Assembly: GCF_001949145.1 (NCBI RefSeq)
Contig: NW_019091366.1
Span: 1,833,373-1,897,372, forward strand
Source of the DNA: Acanthaster planci
Lineage: Eukaryota > Echinodermata > Asteroidea > Valvatida > Acanthasteridae
DNA length: 64,000 nt
Direction of reading: 5' to 3'
A program made the position numbers and the translations under genes. The stretch's first letter is position 1. Each line of letters starts with the position of its first letter. Positions 1-28,100 of the stretch are shown piece by piece. The notes beneath the pieces are model-generated. The model saw only the letters and a program-made list of their open reading frames with translations. It was not told the origin of the DNA and ran no database searches.

Positions 1-4229
<4,229 letters not shown>

Positions 4230-4406
4230 TACAGTCGTACCTTGTTAATAAGCGCACTGTCAATATAAGCTTCAGCTTACAAGGACATTGTCAGGTCCCA
4301 ATCCTCGGGTTTTTTCATTATTTTCATTCCTGATAATACAAGGTTCCTGTTGTAACAAGGTAATTTGCAAGTCCAAAAGACCTCTTAGTAACAAGGTTCA
4401 ACTGTA
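4230..4406. mobile_element. pogo/Tigger-like MITE
   Basis: Inverted termini of about 23 bp are visible. The left end reads TACAGTCGTACCTTGTTA and the reverse complement of the right end reads TACAGTTGAACCTTGTTA, both then continuing with nTAAG. Ends beginning CAGT(T/C)G.ACCT flanked by TA fit the pogo/Tigger branch of Tc1/mariner. The 173-bp body has no coding capacity. It sits on the 3' side of COPA, possibly inside its longer 3' UTR. Confidence 0.7.
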
Positions 4407-4408
4407 TT

Positions 4409-4414
4409 TTTATT
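4409..4414 (-). promoter_or_regulatory. candidate COPA polyadenylation signal
   Basis: AATAAA on the minus strand, 378 bases after the COPA stop codon and immediately beyond the end of the MITE at 4230-4406. Alternatives are the overlapping AATAAA pair at 3446-3456. Only position and motif support this call. Confidence 0.35.
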
Positions 4415-4791
4415 TTCTTATAGGGTGCTATAGCATTCAACAGACCAATGCAACAGTGTATGCAAGAAGCTCTAGACAAACAGCCTGTCTCCCTTATCCT
4501 TTCAAGATAATTAAGTGCAGTATTTTATATCAAGCCTATAAAGCCAACAAGGGTCTGCAAGTGTCCTGTTGGGGTCCACTTACTGACAAAGCTCTTGTAT
4601 GTCGACTACTTCCTCACTGAAACCCCGTCAGAGATTTTTGTTTTGGAAGTTGACTGCCACTGAATAGATTACGAACACCAAAGGACGACTACACAAATTA
4701 CAAGTCCCCATCAAAGTCGTTAATACAGTCTTTACATTTTCCCCCTCTTTGCATTTTGGTGATTTTTGTATCAGTGATTCTTGTTAGCTGT

Positions 4792-17444
<12,653 letters not shown>

Positions 17445-17487
17445 TTTGATCTGCGTTCTTTTTCTTCAAAACGGACGAAACTGGAAG
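17445..17487 (-). other. COPA: COPA 5' UTR segment with candidate 3' splice site
   Basis: Directly upstream of the COPA ATG is a short leader preceded by TTTTTGTACAG at 17488 and above, a usable acceptor. If used, the leader exon pairs with the donor at 19132. This is inferred from splice motifs only. Confidence 0.45.
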
Positions 17488-18288
17488 CTGTACAAAAACA
17501 AAATTATTTCATCTGCAAAATATTAACTGATCTGAGATGTCTGACATGATTTTGATTCTCGTACCCTTTTGTGCACTCTAAATCATGACAAATAGGATAC
17601 AAAACAGTGAAAGTCTAACGTCCATGACAAGTTAGTTGCCAGGTCCCTATTTCACCACTTAGGCCCAGACTTTACTGTGAAAAATAATTACACCTGGCAA
17701 CTTTACCGACATGGACATTACTCCACATTAGAAGGGCTAATGTTGATCCACTGATGGCTGAGCACACTCTAAGAACTCTAAAGTCTTAACTGCCACACAT
17801 GCCGCATCAAAGCTGTATTTCACTAGTCCAAGTAACTTGGACCTTAAATCACCCTTTTTAACATTTGGACATGGTCGGGTGATAGTAGGGTCCAAGTACC
17901 GCAGCAATGTCCAGTGTACAGTTTCGATGTGATCACAGCTACCGGACATACGGTGTTCAGCAATCAGTTGTCAGCGTGCGTGTGCCGACACGGCATACTT
18001 TTTGTGAATGGTCCGCTAGGCCAGTGCGCCACGACATCATTTCCAGAGATTTACATACAGTTCAAATCACTACACCATACATGTATTTGAAAAATATGGC
18101 AAAATCACGCTCGACGACAAGACCATTACCAATTTGAAGGGAAACTTTCTCTTTTTTTCCTAAATGTGAGTAAACCTTATCATCGTTATTGGATTCTCTG
18201 ATTCTCACTTGATCATAAGGCAGATGCCTTAGACAGTTTAAGGATCCTTTTAGAGGTGAATTCGGAGGATTTTGATTTGGGGTATGAG

Positions 18289-18744
18289 TAGCCCTACTAC
18301 TATAGTGTGGCACAGACTCTCACTACCACTCCATCCTTAGCCACACATCCGTATACGCAATTTGCATGTCGGCGTAGTGAAAAAGTTCGGCGCACCCTTT
18401 TATAATCGTAGGTGCAATTTTTTTTTGCAAACAGAAATGACCCTTAGCCTCTGTGCTTTCTTAGTGCCATTTATTGAATGATTTCACTCACGTTGTTTTG
18501 GTATTTTCCAGTCTTTTTGCCTTCACCATTCACTCTCACCGGCTCGCTCTCACAGTCACCATCTTTAAAATATGGTCAATGAACATTACGTCACTTGACC
18601 CCTCATCATCTCGACATCTGTTCCATGTCAAGACATATCTAAACTGCTGCCCAAGTTTTGGAAGAGTCCATTGGTACATGTAGTATCGGATGTGTGGCTA
18701 AGGATGGAGCGGGAGTGAGAGTCCGTGCCACACTAGTGGGGCTA
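18289..18744. mobile_element. TA-flanked MITE with ~55-bp inverted termini
   Basis: The left arm (18291-18351) and right arm (about 18687-18742) are inverted repeats sharing GGATGTGTGGCTAAGGATGG and GTGAGAGT.CGTGCCACACTA-type blocks, about 90 percent identical by eye. TA dinucleotides flank both ends (18289-18290, 18743-18744), as for Tc1/mariner-type elements. No coding capacity in the roughly 335-bp centre. It would lie in the inferred 5' UTR intron of COPA. Confidence 0.7.
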
Positions 18745-19132
18745 ACATAATTACATTCATTTCCTTGTTAAAATGGCTAATAAAGTAAATTAACAAAGCT
18801 GAATTCGACAGGAGTGGCTCAAAACATTGACTTCACTGTCTGTCTGCGCCTATCATGAAGGAATCAGTTCTGTACTCCCTCTTCTTTGAGCAAAGTTTAA
18901 GCATTGTTTAATCAAGAAGTTTTCACGAATTAGATTCAAATAGGAACAAGGCCATGATGAAGGTGGACATGATCGACGCGACGAACAGTCCAGCAGACGG
19001 TTGAATTATGGGACATGAAGTGTAGCTTAAAAATATAAATGCAGGTTTTTATAAAACACAGAGAATTTGAAATACCTCTTTTGATCTTTACTATCTATTT
19101 GGAAGAGGTGAAAGACACATTTTGAGACTTAC

Positions 19133-19200
19133 CCGAGACAGAAGTTATCTATGGCTTCACGGCCACGTCACTTTCGCACACGTACGTACGAGTACCAACC
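19133..19200 (-). other. COPA: candidate COPA non-coding first exon
   Basis: On the minus strand the sequence ends in a near-perfect donor, CTCGG then GTAAGTC, at 19132. It lies 1.65 kb upstream of the acceptor next to the COPA start codon. The right limit is a guess. No transcript evidence is available. Confidence 0.35.
19163..19170 (-). promoter_or_regulatory. TGACGTGG motif (XBP1/CREB3-type element) near COPA start
   Basis: TGACGTGG, followed by C, matches the unfolded-protein-response element bound by XBP1 and the site of CREB3-family factors (CrebA in flies), which drive secretory-pathway genes including COPI subunits. It lies in the inferred first exon or core promoter of COPA. Function is inferred from motif and position. 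Confidence 0.4.
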
Positions 19201-21576
19201 ACTGGTTCACTTGCAATATTAAGGGTATTTTGAATGCTCGCGCAGAGTACCAGTTAAGAAGGGAGTGATTTGGTATCCTGTCTGCATAGTGTTCTGCACG
19301 TACATGTTGTAATTGAGCAAAGACGGGACCAGGCAGTGGTTGTGGGCTCGGGGCGGGGGTTTACTTATTGAAGGGGTGCATTACAGTAATCCCTCAGTGT
19401 GCTATCAGAAATGGGTTGCTTCACAAAATGTGACCAACTCTGCAAAAAGTCCCTTAAGTCATGCTATGCCTCTGTATGCAACAGACCATTCCGCACATCT
19501 ACCAAAGATCAATTCTAAATTTTACTGTATCTCGGGAATAGAATGTGTGACAGAGGTCAAAAATACACAAATGTAATAATTATTAAAATGCTTCTCTATC
19601 CGTGGGCATCACTTACAATCAAGTTGTCACACATAAGCTCAAAGGCCATTTTTGCAGAGACAGTCACCAATGTTTTGCAAAAGCTACAAGAATTTGCTTC
19701 ATAACACGGTGTTCGTTGGCTTTAATAAATGCGAGCTCCGTTTCTTTTTGTGTTAGCACTAGAACAAGTTTTCATTCACCGGAAGCAATAAAAGTGCAAA
19801 GAAACACAATATTTACTACTTACTACAATCAAGATTGTAATAACTAAATATTACAAGGCAGCTTCATGGTCGTTTCAACTGAAGTTTCCTAGAAAATGAT
19901 GTATTGTAGTTAGAGCGAAATTTTCAAAATGTTTTATTTGTAAAAACTAAATAATAAGTGTAGCAGTTACGGGCAAACATTCCTTGCATTGAGGTTTGCA
20001 TCAAAGACAATTTGGAATGCACCTGCCATTAGCTCTGGTGTTAACAAATGTGACAAGATCGATATGAAGGAAACCCTGACGTGCTCAGCATGCCCGGGGG
20101 GTAACCATATGATAATTACCCGATACGAATCGAGCGTCGCGTGGTCAGAAATATCAAGCAATTTAAATGGATCTTTGCAAATTGTCTATAGTTGAGAAGG
20201 TACGCGATTTAATGACACTGAGTGCAAAACTGACAACCTTGTCTAATGTCACAAGGATGCAGGTATGGTATGCTGCAAGGGCGTCGGGGGGGGTTGCACG
20301 ATTACAGAAACGCACGTCAGTTGCACAATGCAATTTGCATAGTGCATCGCAGACGTGCTACCTGTCGAAACAAATAATGATTAAAGCTTATGCTTCAACG
20401 GTAATGTGAATTTCGTGTGATAATGTCGGATCATATAACATGGCCTATGTAATGGACCCGACAGCACATGCGCAAAGCATGCAGCAGTCACCCAAGTAGA
20501 CTCAGTGTAATTGTTGTCCGCCGTGTTTCCCCAATTCATCTTCGGTTCGATGAATGGGAAATCAACTCCAACACTCAGCGACTGTGTACGGAGTGAGAGC
20601 TTACTGACAATCTCTCAGACAAAATCAAGAGCATCAGAAAAACTGTTTCTTATTTGAATGGCGACGTTGGCCATGTTACAAATGAAATGGTCCACTTGCT
20701 GATGTGTAGATCGTATGCATACTAGGCCTATGCCCACGTGTATTGGCAAGTACAGTTGTGAATGATCCGGTCTGCCATTGGTAACAGCTAAGCATTGTGA
20801 CAGAGACCAGCATATATAACAGAAGATGTTTTGGTCATGAACCGGCATTCGAAATGACACTGGACCATTTAGGAGATAGGATATATTTACATGTACAGCA
20901 GTACGCACAAAGCTGTACTTGCTTTTTCTTTTTCAATGCGTGAGTCGCACGAGGAACCTCAGGCACTGTCATCTTGCGCTAATCGAGGATTGGTTGCTGC
21001 TGAGTGGATGACGCGCGCACGTGGATGACTCTGCTAAACAGAAGAACTGTCTGCTGCATCATTGTGCAAGGAGCAACGAAGGAGTTACAGTTGCTGACCT
21101 CAAGGCGCCGTGGTAGGCAAGGAGCGAAGCAGGGGAAGTTGTGAGGTAGCGGCAGCGGGTGGTAATGATATTCTTAATTCAGGTGGGCAGCAAACCCCTC
21201 TGCAACGCACAAACAGAACAGGTTGCTGTATTATATATATATAAATTTTTAAGTACACTTTGATCTGGATTTGAGAAGCTAAAATTGCAAGGCGTATGAT
21301 GAGAATTGAACTTATTCGGGGCCTGTGACTGTAACCAAGGATATCCTGGTCGAATCACAGAGGCGTCTTGTCCATCCTGCTCATACATTACGTTGCTTAG
21401 TTGCAAATTGTCAACAGTGAACATCTGTTTATGTTGACAATCGCGGGGTCAGCTGCCGAATGCGTGTGTCAGACGTCAGTGAGTTTGTGTCCTGCATATG
21501 TATTCAGAATAAAATAGATCAAATTTTAATTATAAATACAAAATTAGGATTTTAAAAAATCGGGTTCGGACGAAGT
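19201..21576. other. divergent intergenic region between COPA and K2P exon A
   Basis: About 2.4 kb separates the minus-strand COPA 5' end from the plus-strand channel exon, so it should contain both promoters. I see no exon or RNA gene. A short TA microsatellite lies at about 21232-21242. Confidence 0.5.
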
Positions 21577-22141
21577 ATGAGCACTTCTACCTTGTCAACC
21601 GGCCACAGATCTATGAAGTTCACGAAAACAACTGCCACCTCTTTGAAAGTCGACATGCCTACGTCTCGGGAACCTCGGGACTATCGGCGGATGGATAGTC
21701 GATCATATCGCTACTTTCGCCGCATCCAGCCGTTGCTATTCTGCCTTGCCGCGGTGGTTGCCCTGCTAGGTTACGCCTTCATCGGAGCGGCCATCTTCGT
21801 GTACCTAGAGGAACAGAACGAGATGGACAGCTATAAACTATTGATGGATACAAGGAGGGACTTCTTAAGCTTGGTCAATGCCAGCATCGAGGCAGCTGCC
21901 AACAGGACGTCAGTCACGTCAGTCCTGACGGTCTCCACCTCTAACGCCACCCTCAATGCCACCACGGCAACCCCTGATGTACTGCCAGCCCTTGAGGGGG
22001 TGAATTTCACTGAGATTGACGAAGAGCTCCAAAAGTACGAGAAATTGGTGAAGAAATTCAGAAACCTCGACCCCAGCGGGAAACCCATGTGGAACTACTT
22101 TGGTGCACTGTTCTTCTCAGCAACTGTGATCAGCACAATAG
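21577..22141 (+). CDS. K2P alternative first exon A (N-terminus, M1, cap, pore helix 1)
   Basis: It encodes 188 residues plus one base. The ATG at 21577 is the first after an in-frame TAA at 21553-21555. A basic cytosolic N-terminus (residues 1-50) is followed by M1 (about 51-77, LLFCLAAVVALLGYAFIGAA). A long extracellular cap (78-170) has five N-glycosylation sequons (N101, N109, N123, N127, N143) and no cysteine. Pore helix 1 is WNYFGALFFSATVISTIG. The donor G|GTGAGT splits the glycine-189 codon. The Ser/Thr/Asn-rich cap insert is much longer than in exon B. Confidence 0.93.
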
Positions 22142-25100
22142 GTGAGTAATTGGTAATATTAAACCTTTTTTTCCGTACAAAAGCTGCCGATGGTTGAAAC
22201 TGTTTCAAGCCAGCTTCACGCAATTTGAATCACTTTAGCCCAAATTGGCGTATTCAGAAATTGGATGTAGGGGGCGAAATCTGTTATTTTCCAAAGTATT
22301 TGTCCAAATTTTTCTTTTTTCTTCCGCGAAAAGAATCATCTTCTTCCCCAGGCAAATGGAAGTACAATTTCCAAAATGTGGGCATATTCAGTATTAAAAA
22401 GATAAATAAATAAAAAGTGGTAACATATCTTCAGGGAAGGCCCCTCCCCAGCCGGATACACCATTAGACGTTCACATGTCTTCGTAGAGTGCATGTGTGA
22501 ATTCAGTTAGGTACATTCGATATTCACCAACAACATTCGACATTCGAATCTCTGGATATAAGGATGAATAAATTCCTAAAAAAATACTTTGTATTCGATG
22601 TTCACATTTGTGCATCGAATGTGTCTGTCGATTTACGACATTTACATAGGTATGTGTAGCGAATGTAGGTTAAGTTGGATATTTCACATTCAAATACCGT
22701 AGGTTTTTACGGCGAATGTCCTAATGTATTAGGAGAATACATGTATATGTATTTGATATTCACAGTGGTGTATCCAAGTCTTCAGTCCACGCTGCAAAAT
22801 GCCCATTTTCCAAAAATGACGACCCGATTTTTCTGATTTGTAAAAAATCCTCATCCCCAGAGAAAGTTGATGCATGCACTATACAGTTTCTAATAAGCTG
22901 ACACCTTTAGTTCCTAGAAATTAATGCAACACGTCGACAACAGGATCTAAAATGTTCGACCAACTGATTTTATGCACTGAAATGTTTTAGTAACTCTATA
23001 CAGTACTAACCTTCTTTACTGCCTCATGTATGTTCTAGGCTACCATAAATATACTCATTTTTGTTTGCATGCTTACCTCGATCCCATACTGGGGGGAGGG
23101 GTTCAGGACCATTGCCCCGGCCCACCCCAAAGAGGAGCCCCAAAAATTGTTTGAAAACTAATGAGAGAGAGACGATGTGGGGACCTAGTTTATTTCCTTT
23201 CCTGGAGCCAAAGGATCTTTTAAAAAAGCCACCCAAATGTAACCTCAACCCTTCAGAGAAGGCCATAAAAGGTTATTTGAAACAGTTTAAATTTTTTTGC
23301 CCCTTCCCCTTGAAAAAATGAACCCCCTCTCGAATATTTGGTTCTTGGTCCATCCATATACCTTCCAATTCCCGGCCAAACATTTACGGACTTGGCTTAA
23401 TACTGTTGCAATAGAGAGTCCTTTGTCAATCATGCGTCTTCACTACGTTTTGTACTTTGGTCGGGCTCGTTCCAGGCGCAATATTTTTGCTCCATTCATT
23501 TAAGAACGTGCCCTCGATATGCCCTCGGGCGTTGATTTAGTGAACAAGCACTGAATCGTGTTTGTGCATCCGTCAGTGGCGAAGATTATATCAGCGATGA
23601 CAGCGAAAGTCGCCGGCGGAGAGAAACCTCCCTGCTGTTATTGATTGCATGCTGTTTATTCCCTATTATCACTCTGTTGGTCCAGTACAAAACACAACAT
23701 ATCAAAGTATTGCTGAAATCCATCTATTTTTTTCCTGGAAATCTGAAACAAAGGAACCCCAAAACGGAAAGAACTGCGATTCGTTTGACGATTTGGAAGA
23801 ATTATGCAGTTGAAAGGTCAAATTAATGAGGGCGTCCTTCACGTTTTCCTTTGCTCTACATGTAAAAGATGAGGGGTGAAAATTCTACAAGTTCAGCGTG
23901 TAAAATGTTTACAAAGGTCATCTCACACCCCTTTATTTCAAATGAACGCTTCCTGGGAATTTTTTCCAAGTGCTAATTGATGGATTGATACAGAGTGACC
24001 GAGGAAGGAAAGATCGCATCAATGCCAGTTCAGATTTCTCCGTGATATGCTACATGTATGCTTAATCCTTGATGTCTGAGTTTACTTCGAGCATAACTAT
24101 CCGCATGTCACTTCCAATTACAATCTCCTTGCTGTTCAGTTAATCCCTGGCTTTTCCCTTGAACTGAGTCCGTTACGTACGATTCAGAATGTCGACAAGA
24201 GCGCCAGCAAGTACTCTCCAGACACGTTTATGTTGTAGACGATAATCCATCCATCTCATCTATTCTCTTTCTAACAATTTATCGACTTTTAACAGTGAGA
24301 ATAAAAGTTTCTGCTTGCAAGCAACCACAACACTGACGTAAACTGCAATTGGTAGCTTGTAAAATTCAGTTTGATCCACGCAAATTGTTCCGAAATATTG
24401 AGCAACCTTGTACATATTATGCATACATCAGCCAGTTTTTTGTTCGCATTGCCTTGAGGCATGTTATGATAGACAGAGTAGTCACTGACACACACGCAGA
24501 TGAATTAAAACAGTAACAAAATACCACAGTGCTCTGCGATCACGTTTGGCGGGAAATTGGAAGCTAAATCTTCAGCTGCGCACACAGGCTCCATAGCTCG
24601 CTCCGAGGGACGGAGACTCTAAGCATTCATGTGCAGCAAGGAGTAAAACCTCGTCCCATCATCATCGAGCGGAACAGAGAGATGCGTTGCTGTTAGCTAG
24701 CCTCGTCCCCGCGGAGTCTGCTCTCTGGTCCTTGTTGCTGAGAATCAATGGTTGTTTGTGATAGCAATGAATAATACATGGACACGATGACAACCAAGGA
24801 GACACCCCACGAGGACATACTACATACTCGTCATATGGGAGGGTACAGAAAACCAAACAGGGGTACGTGGGAGATGGAAAGGGGGGGACAACGCCTCTGG
24901 AGTCTGGAATGAATGAAAGTTTCGGATTATTCACAATTTTAAGCATTTGATTGTTTCAACGTTCTGTATGTCCTTTCTTCGTAATTAACTAAATCCTACA
25001 AACTAATGCACAGTTCTTGTGAAGCAGTGCGTCGAATCACAACATACTGACATGTTGTTTCGAAAGCACGTGGTCGGCGTTTGATACTGGCCGTGGATTG

Positions 25101-28100
25101 ATGAGTTTTCCTTGACGCCCCGTTTCCTTGCAGTCCCGTTTCCTTGCAGTGCGCATAAAATATCGCTTGACCAGCTTTACAGTGTGATACAACCACTGTG
25201 CTGAAATCAAGTTTGCCCCCCCCCTAGTGCTTCACGCACCAGATCAATCACGAAGGACAGGTTTTAGGTTCGGGAAGATGACCGCTGCATGACATGCAAC
25301 ACTGATTTCTCAAAACACTTTCGCCAACCTAAATGGAAACAGGTGAGCAATCAACCGAGACCGTAATAAGGTTTTTGGCGGAGGGAGCAGGCTTTGGTAA
25401 CCCATGAGTTTGCCGGGACAGATGCCTCCTTGGAATAGAAAATAATACTAAAAATTCTTCGCCTTAAAATGGCGCGATTCTCTCAGTTCAGTCAGAGGTA
25501 TCTTAATAATTCACATATTTATGTTCTTTCCCTAGATGCCACACTACACTTTGGGAGAACAGTTCGAGAAACTCATCCCCATTATGAAATTCTTGTCTTT
25601 TTATAGAATGCTTTGATTGATCAAAATCACTAATTGGTCCATCTATCATCAAGCTGTGAACAAACACGGAGTCATTTTAATTGCGAAATAAAACACTTGT
25701 CTCCATTAAGTTATAGCATGAGCTAGTGTCAGACAACCACAGTTAAATTATAAACCTGCGGCAGCACCAATGAAACCGAGACAAAACAAGCTTAAAAGGG
25801 AGACGAAATAAACGGACAGGACCTGGCCGCGTGGTGATTCACGGGAAATTAAAGGCGGGTTATTTTCACGAGAGGCGACTTGGCATATACACGGGGCGTG
25901 ATGCGTAATTCTCCCAAGTGCGTGGACAGGAGAAATGTGTCAGTAAACAGAGGAAATTGGACGGGGGGACGATTAGCAATTGAAATTGCCAAGACTTGGG
26001 CATGAGATGGCCCGGGGATAAATAATCATGAATTACGCACCCTGTAGGAAATTTACGACTGAAGGAAATCGTGACTCACGGAAAGGTGTAGGTGATTACT
26101 TAAACTACCATGGGGATCCAGATGATTTCTGAAACTTACTAAAGTCATTACCGTGCTCTGATGAAATCCATAATCTTCTCGTCTCAGTAAAATTTGAGGA
26201 ACAGGATATACAGGGAGGTTTCAGTTCCGTGGGCAAGGGCATTCAATCTATGATCAATGAAACTCTTCCAGTTTTGTATTACAGCATCAAACATTTTGTT
26301 TAGGAGTTCATCTGAAGCACAGTTCGGTGTACCGGTCTGAGAGACGTTTTCAGGTTGGGGGACGATGCACAACTTAAGTTGCTGCCACGCATTGCTGTAT
26401 TAGTGCGTTATATCATTCCGAAGTAAGCAAGCTCACTACATATAGTGAACAAATTCTTAAAATCTTACTGAAATCTGGCATGTAATTATGTCAGATATAA
26501 TAACATCAAAACGCCAGTGCATCGAAACCTTTGTGCAATCGTCGGATTTATTTCACCATTTCCCCTGTTACCGTTGCTATAGTAACCTTAGCTGTAAGCA
26601 CACTCCTTTAACAGCAAGGGGGTGCATAAAATGTGCAGATAATGCGCGCCGCGTTGAGAATACAGACGGCAAATGCTCTAAAAAGGCGCCAAGGATACTC
26701 TGTGCTAGTCTGTGAAGTAAAATCAACCGTATGGTATTGCAAGATGAGAGGCTTTAGAGTGTCTGCACAAAGCGTCTTTACCGGAAGCGGCTTTCTTGGA
26801 AAAAGGAAGTTCAAATCCCCTCCAGGTTCCTGTAGCTTCGGGGAGTAATCCAATATTGACTGTACAGGTGTGCTTACGCTACAAGGGTGAAACATGCTTG
26901 GAAAATTACTTAAATGTACACTAATGAATTGACGAACGCAACACTCTTGATTTCAGTTACACAGACTTTGTTACGCTGGAAATAATCAAGTTGCGATGCT
27001 CGGAAAGAGAAAGAATTAAAACAGGTTATTTTTCGTTCTTTATATTAAGGTAATCTATGTCATGTCTCATAGGTGCGTGAAAGAAAAACTAACCATGGAA
27101 GCAACGAATAACTGTGTAAAATTAACCGAGGAGCAACGAATCTGGTTTCTTGGGCAGAGGGTGTCTGGTCATGCTCATCGCGTCCAATTGCCAAGTTGCT
27201 AAACGGTTTTAGCCAAATGACACCTAGACTGCCAGTTATTGCCTCGAAGGGCAACTTTCCATATGCACATCAGCACTTGCGCCAAGCGTCGCGTACCCGT
27301 CAAAATCGTTCCCGGGGCGATTTTGAAGGTGACCGCAACGCACGGCTGTGTTATGTTAATGGGTCGATTTTTGTGTCGGTGAAAGTGAAACGCGCATTGT
27401 GCACGCAACGCACCTCAAAAAAAAACACACATATGGAACGGCGCCTTAATCCACTGTACACTGAAAACTCAAAATCGTGGTCATTATCAATGCTCTTTTG
27501 AATCAGTGGTTGGTATACTTGACACATTTTGTGCTCCACGGAAATAGTGTTGCAAGCAATGCTTGGATTTGTGTGAATCAAATTTTAAACAATATGCAAA
27601 GATAATGAGACGGTGGAAGCTATGGCGGGTATTACATATCCACTTAGCCATGAGTTGATGACGCAGTAAACAATAACATATGAGGAATTGAAAATTGTGA
27701 TGATTGAAATCTCGAATAGACTCTTTCAAATTCCAGTCTTGATACATTGAACGGATGCGTGCATTAATATATTGTGAACTGAGATTTCGAGACACTGTCG
27801 ATTTCAGGTCTTTGCATATTAGCGTTCAGGACTTTGGTAATGTGAGGGAAACGATCCTTCCTACTATATAACGGAATACAGCTTGATTCGCTATGTCCTT
27901 TCGTTTGATGAATCCCATAGCTGTGCACATGGCATGCAACAGATGTAAGGTTTCAATTGTATTTGAATATTTGAATACGGGAAAGTTGGATTTTGATAAG
28001 TGCAATATTCAAGGTATATAGAAAATAATAACATCAAATAAGATGCACGCGCGTATTGTGTAAAAAACGAAGTTTTAAGCAATGTGCCTTGAACAATGTA

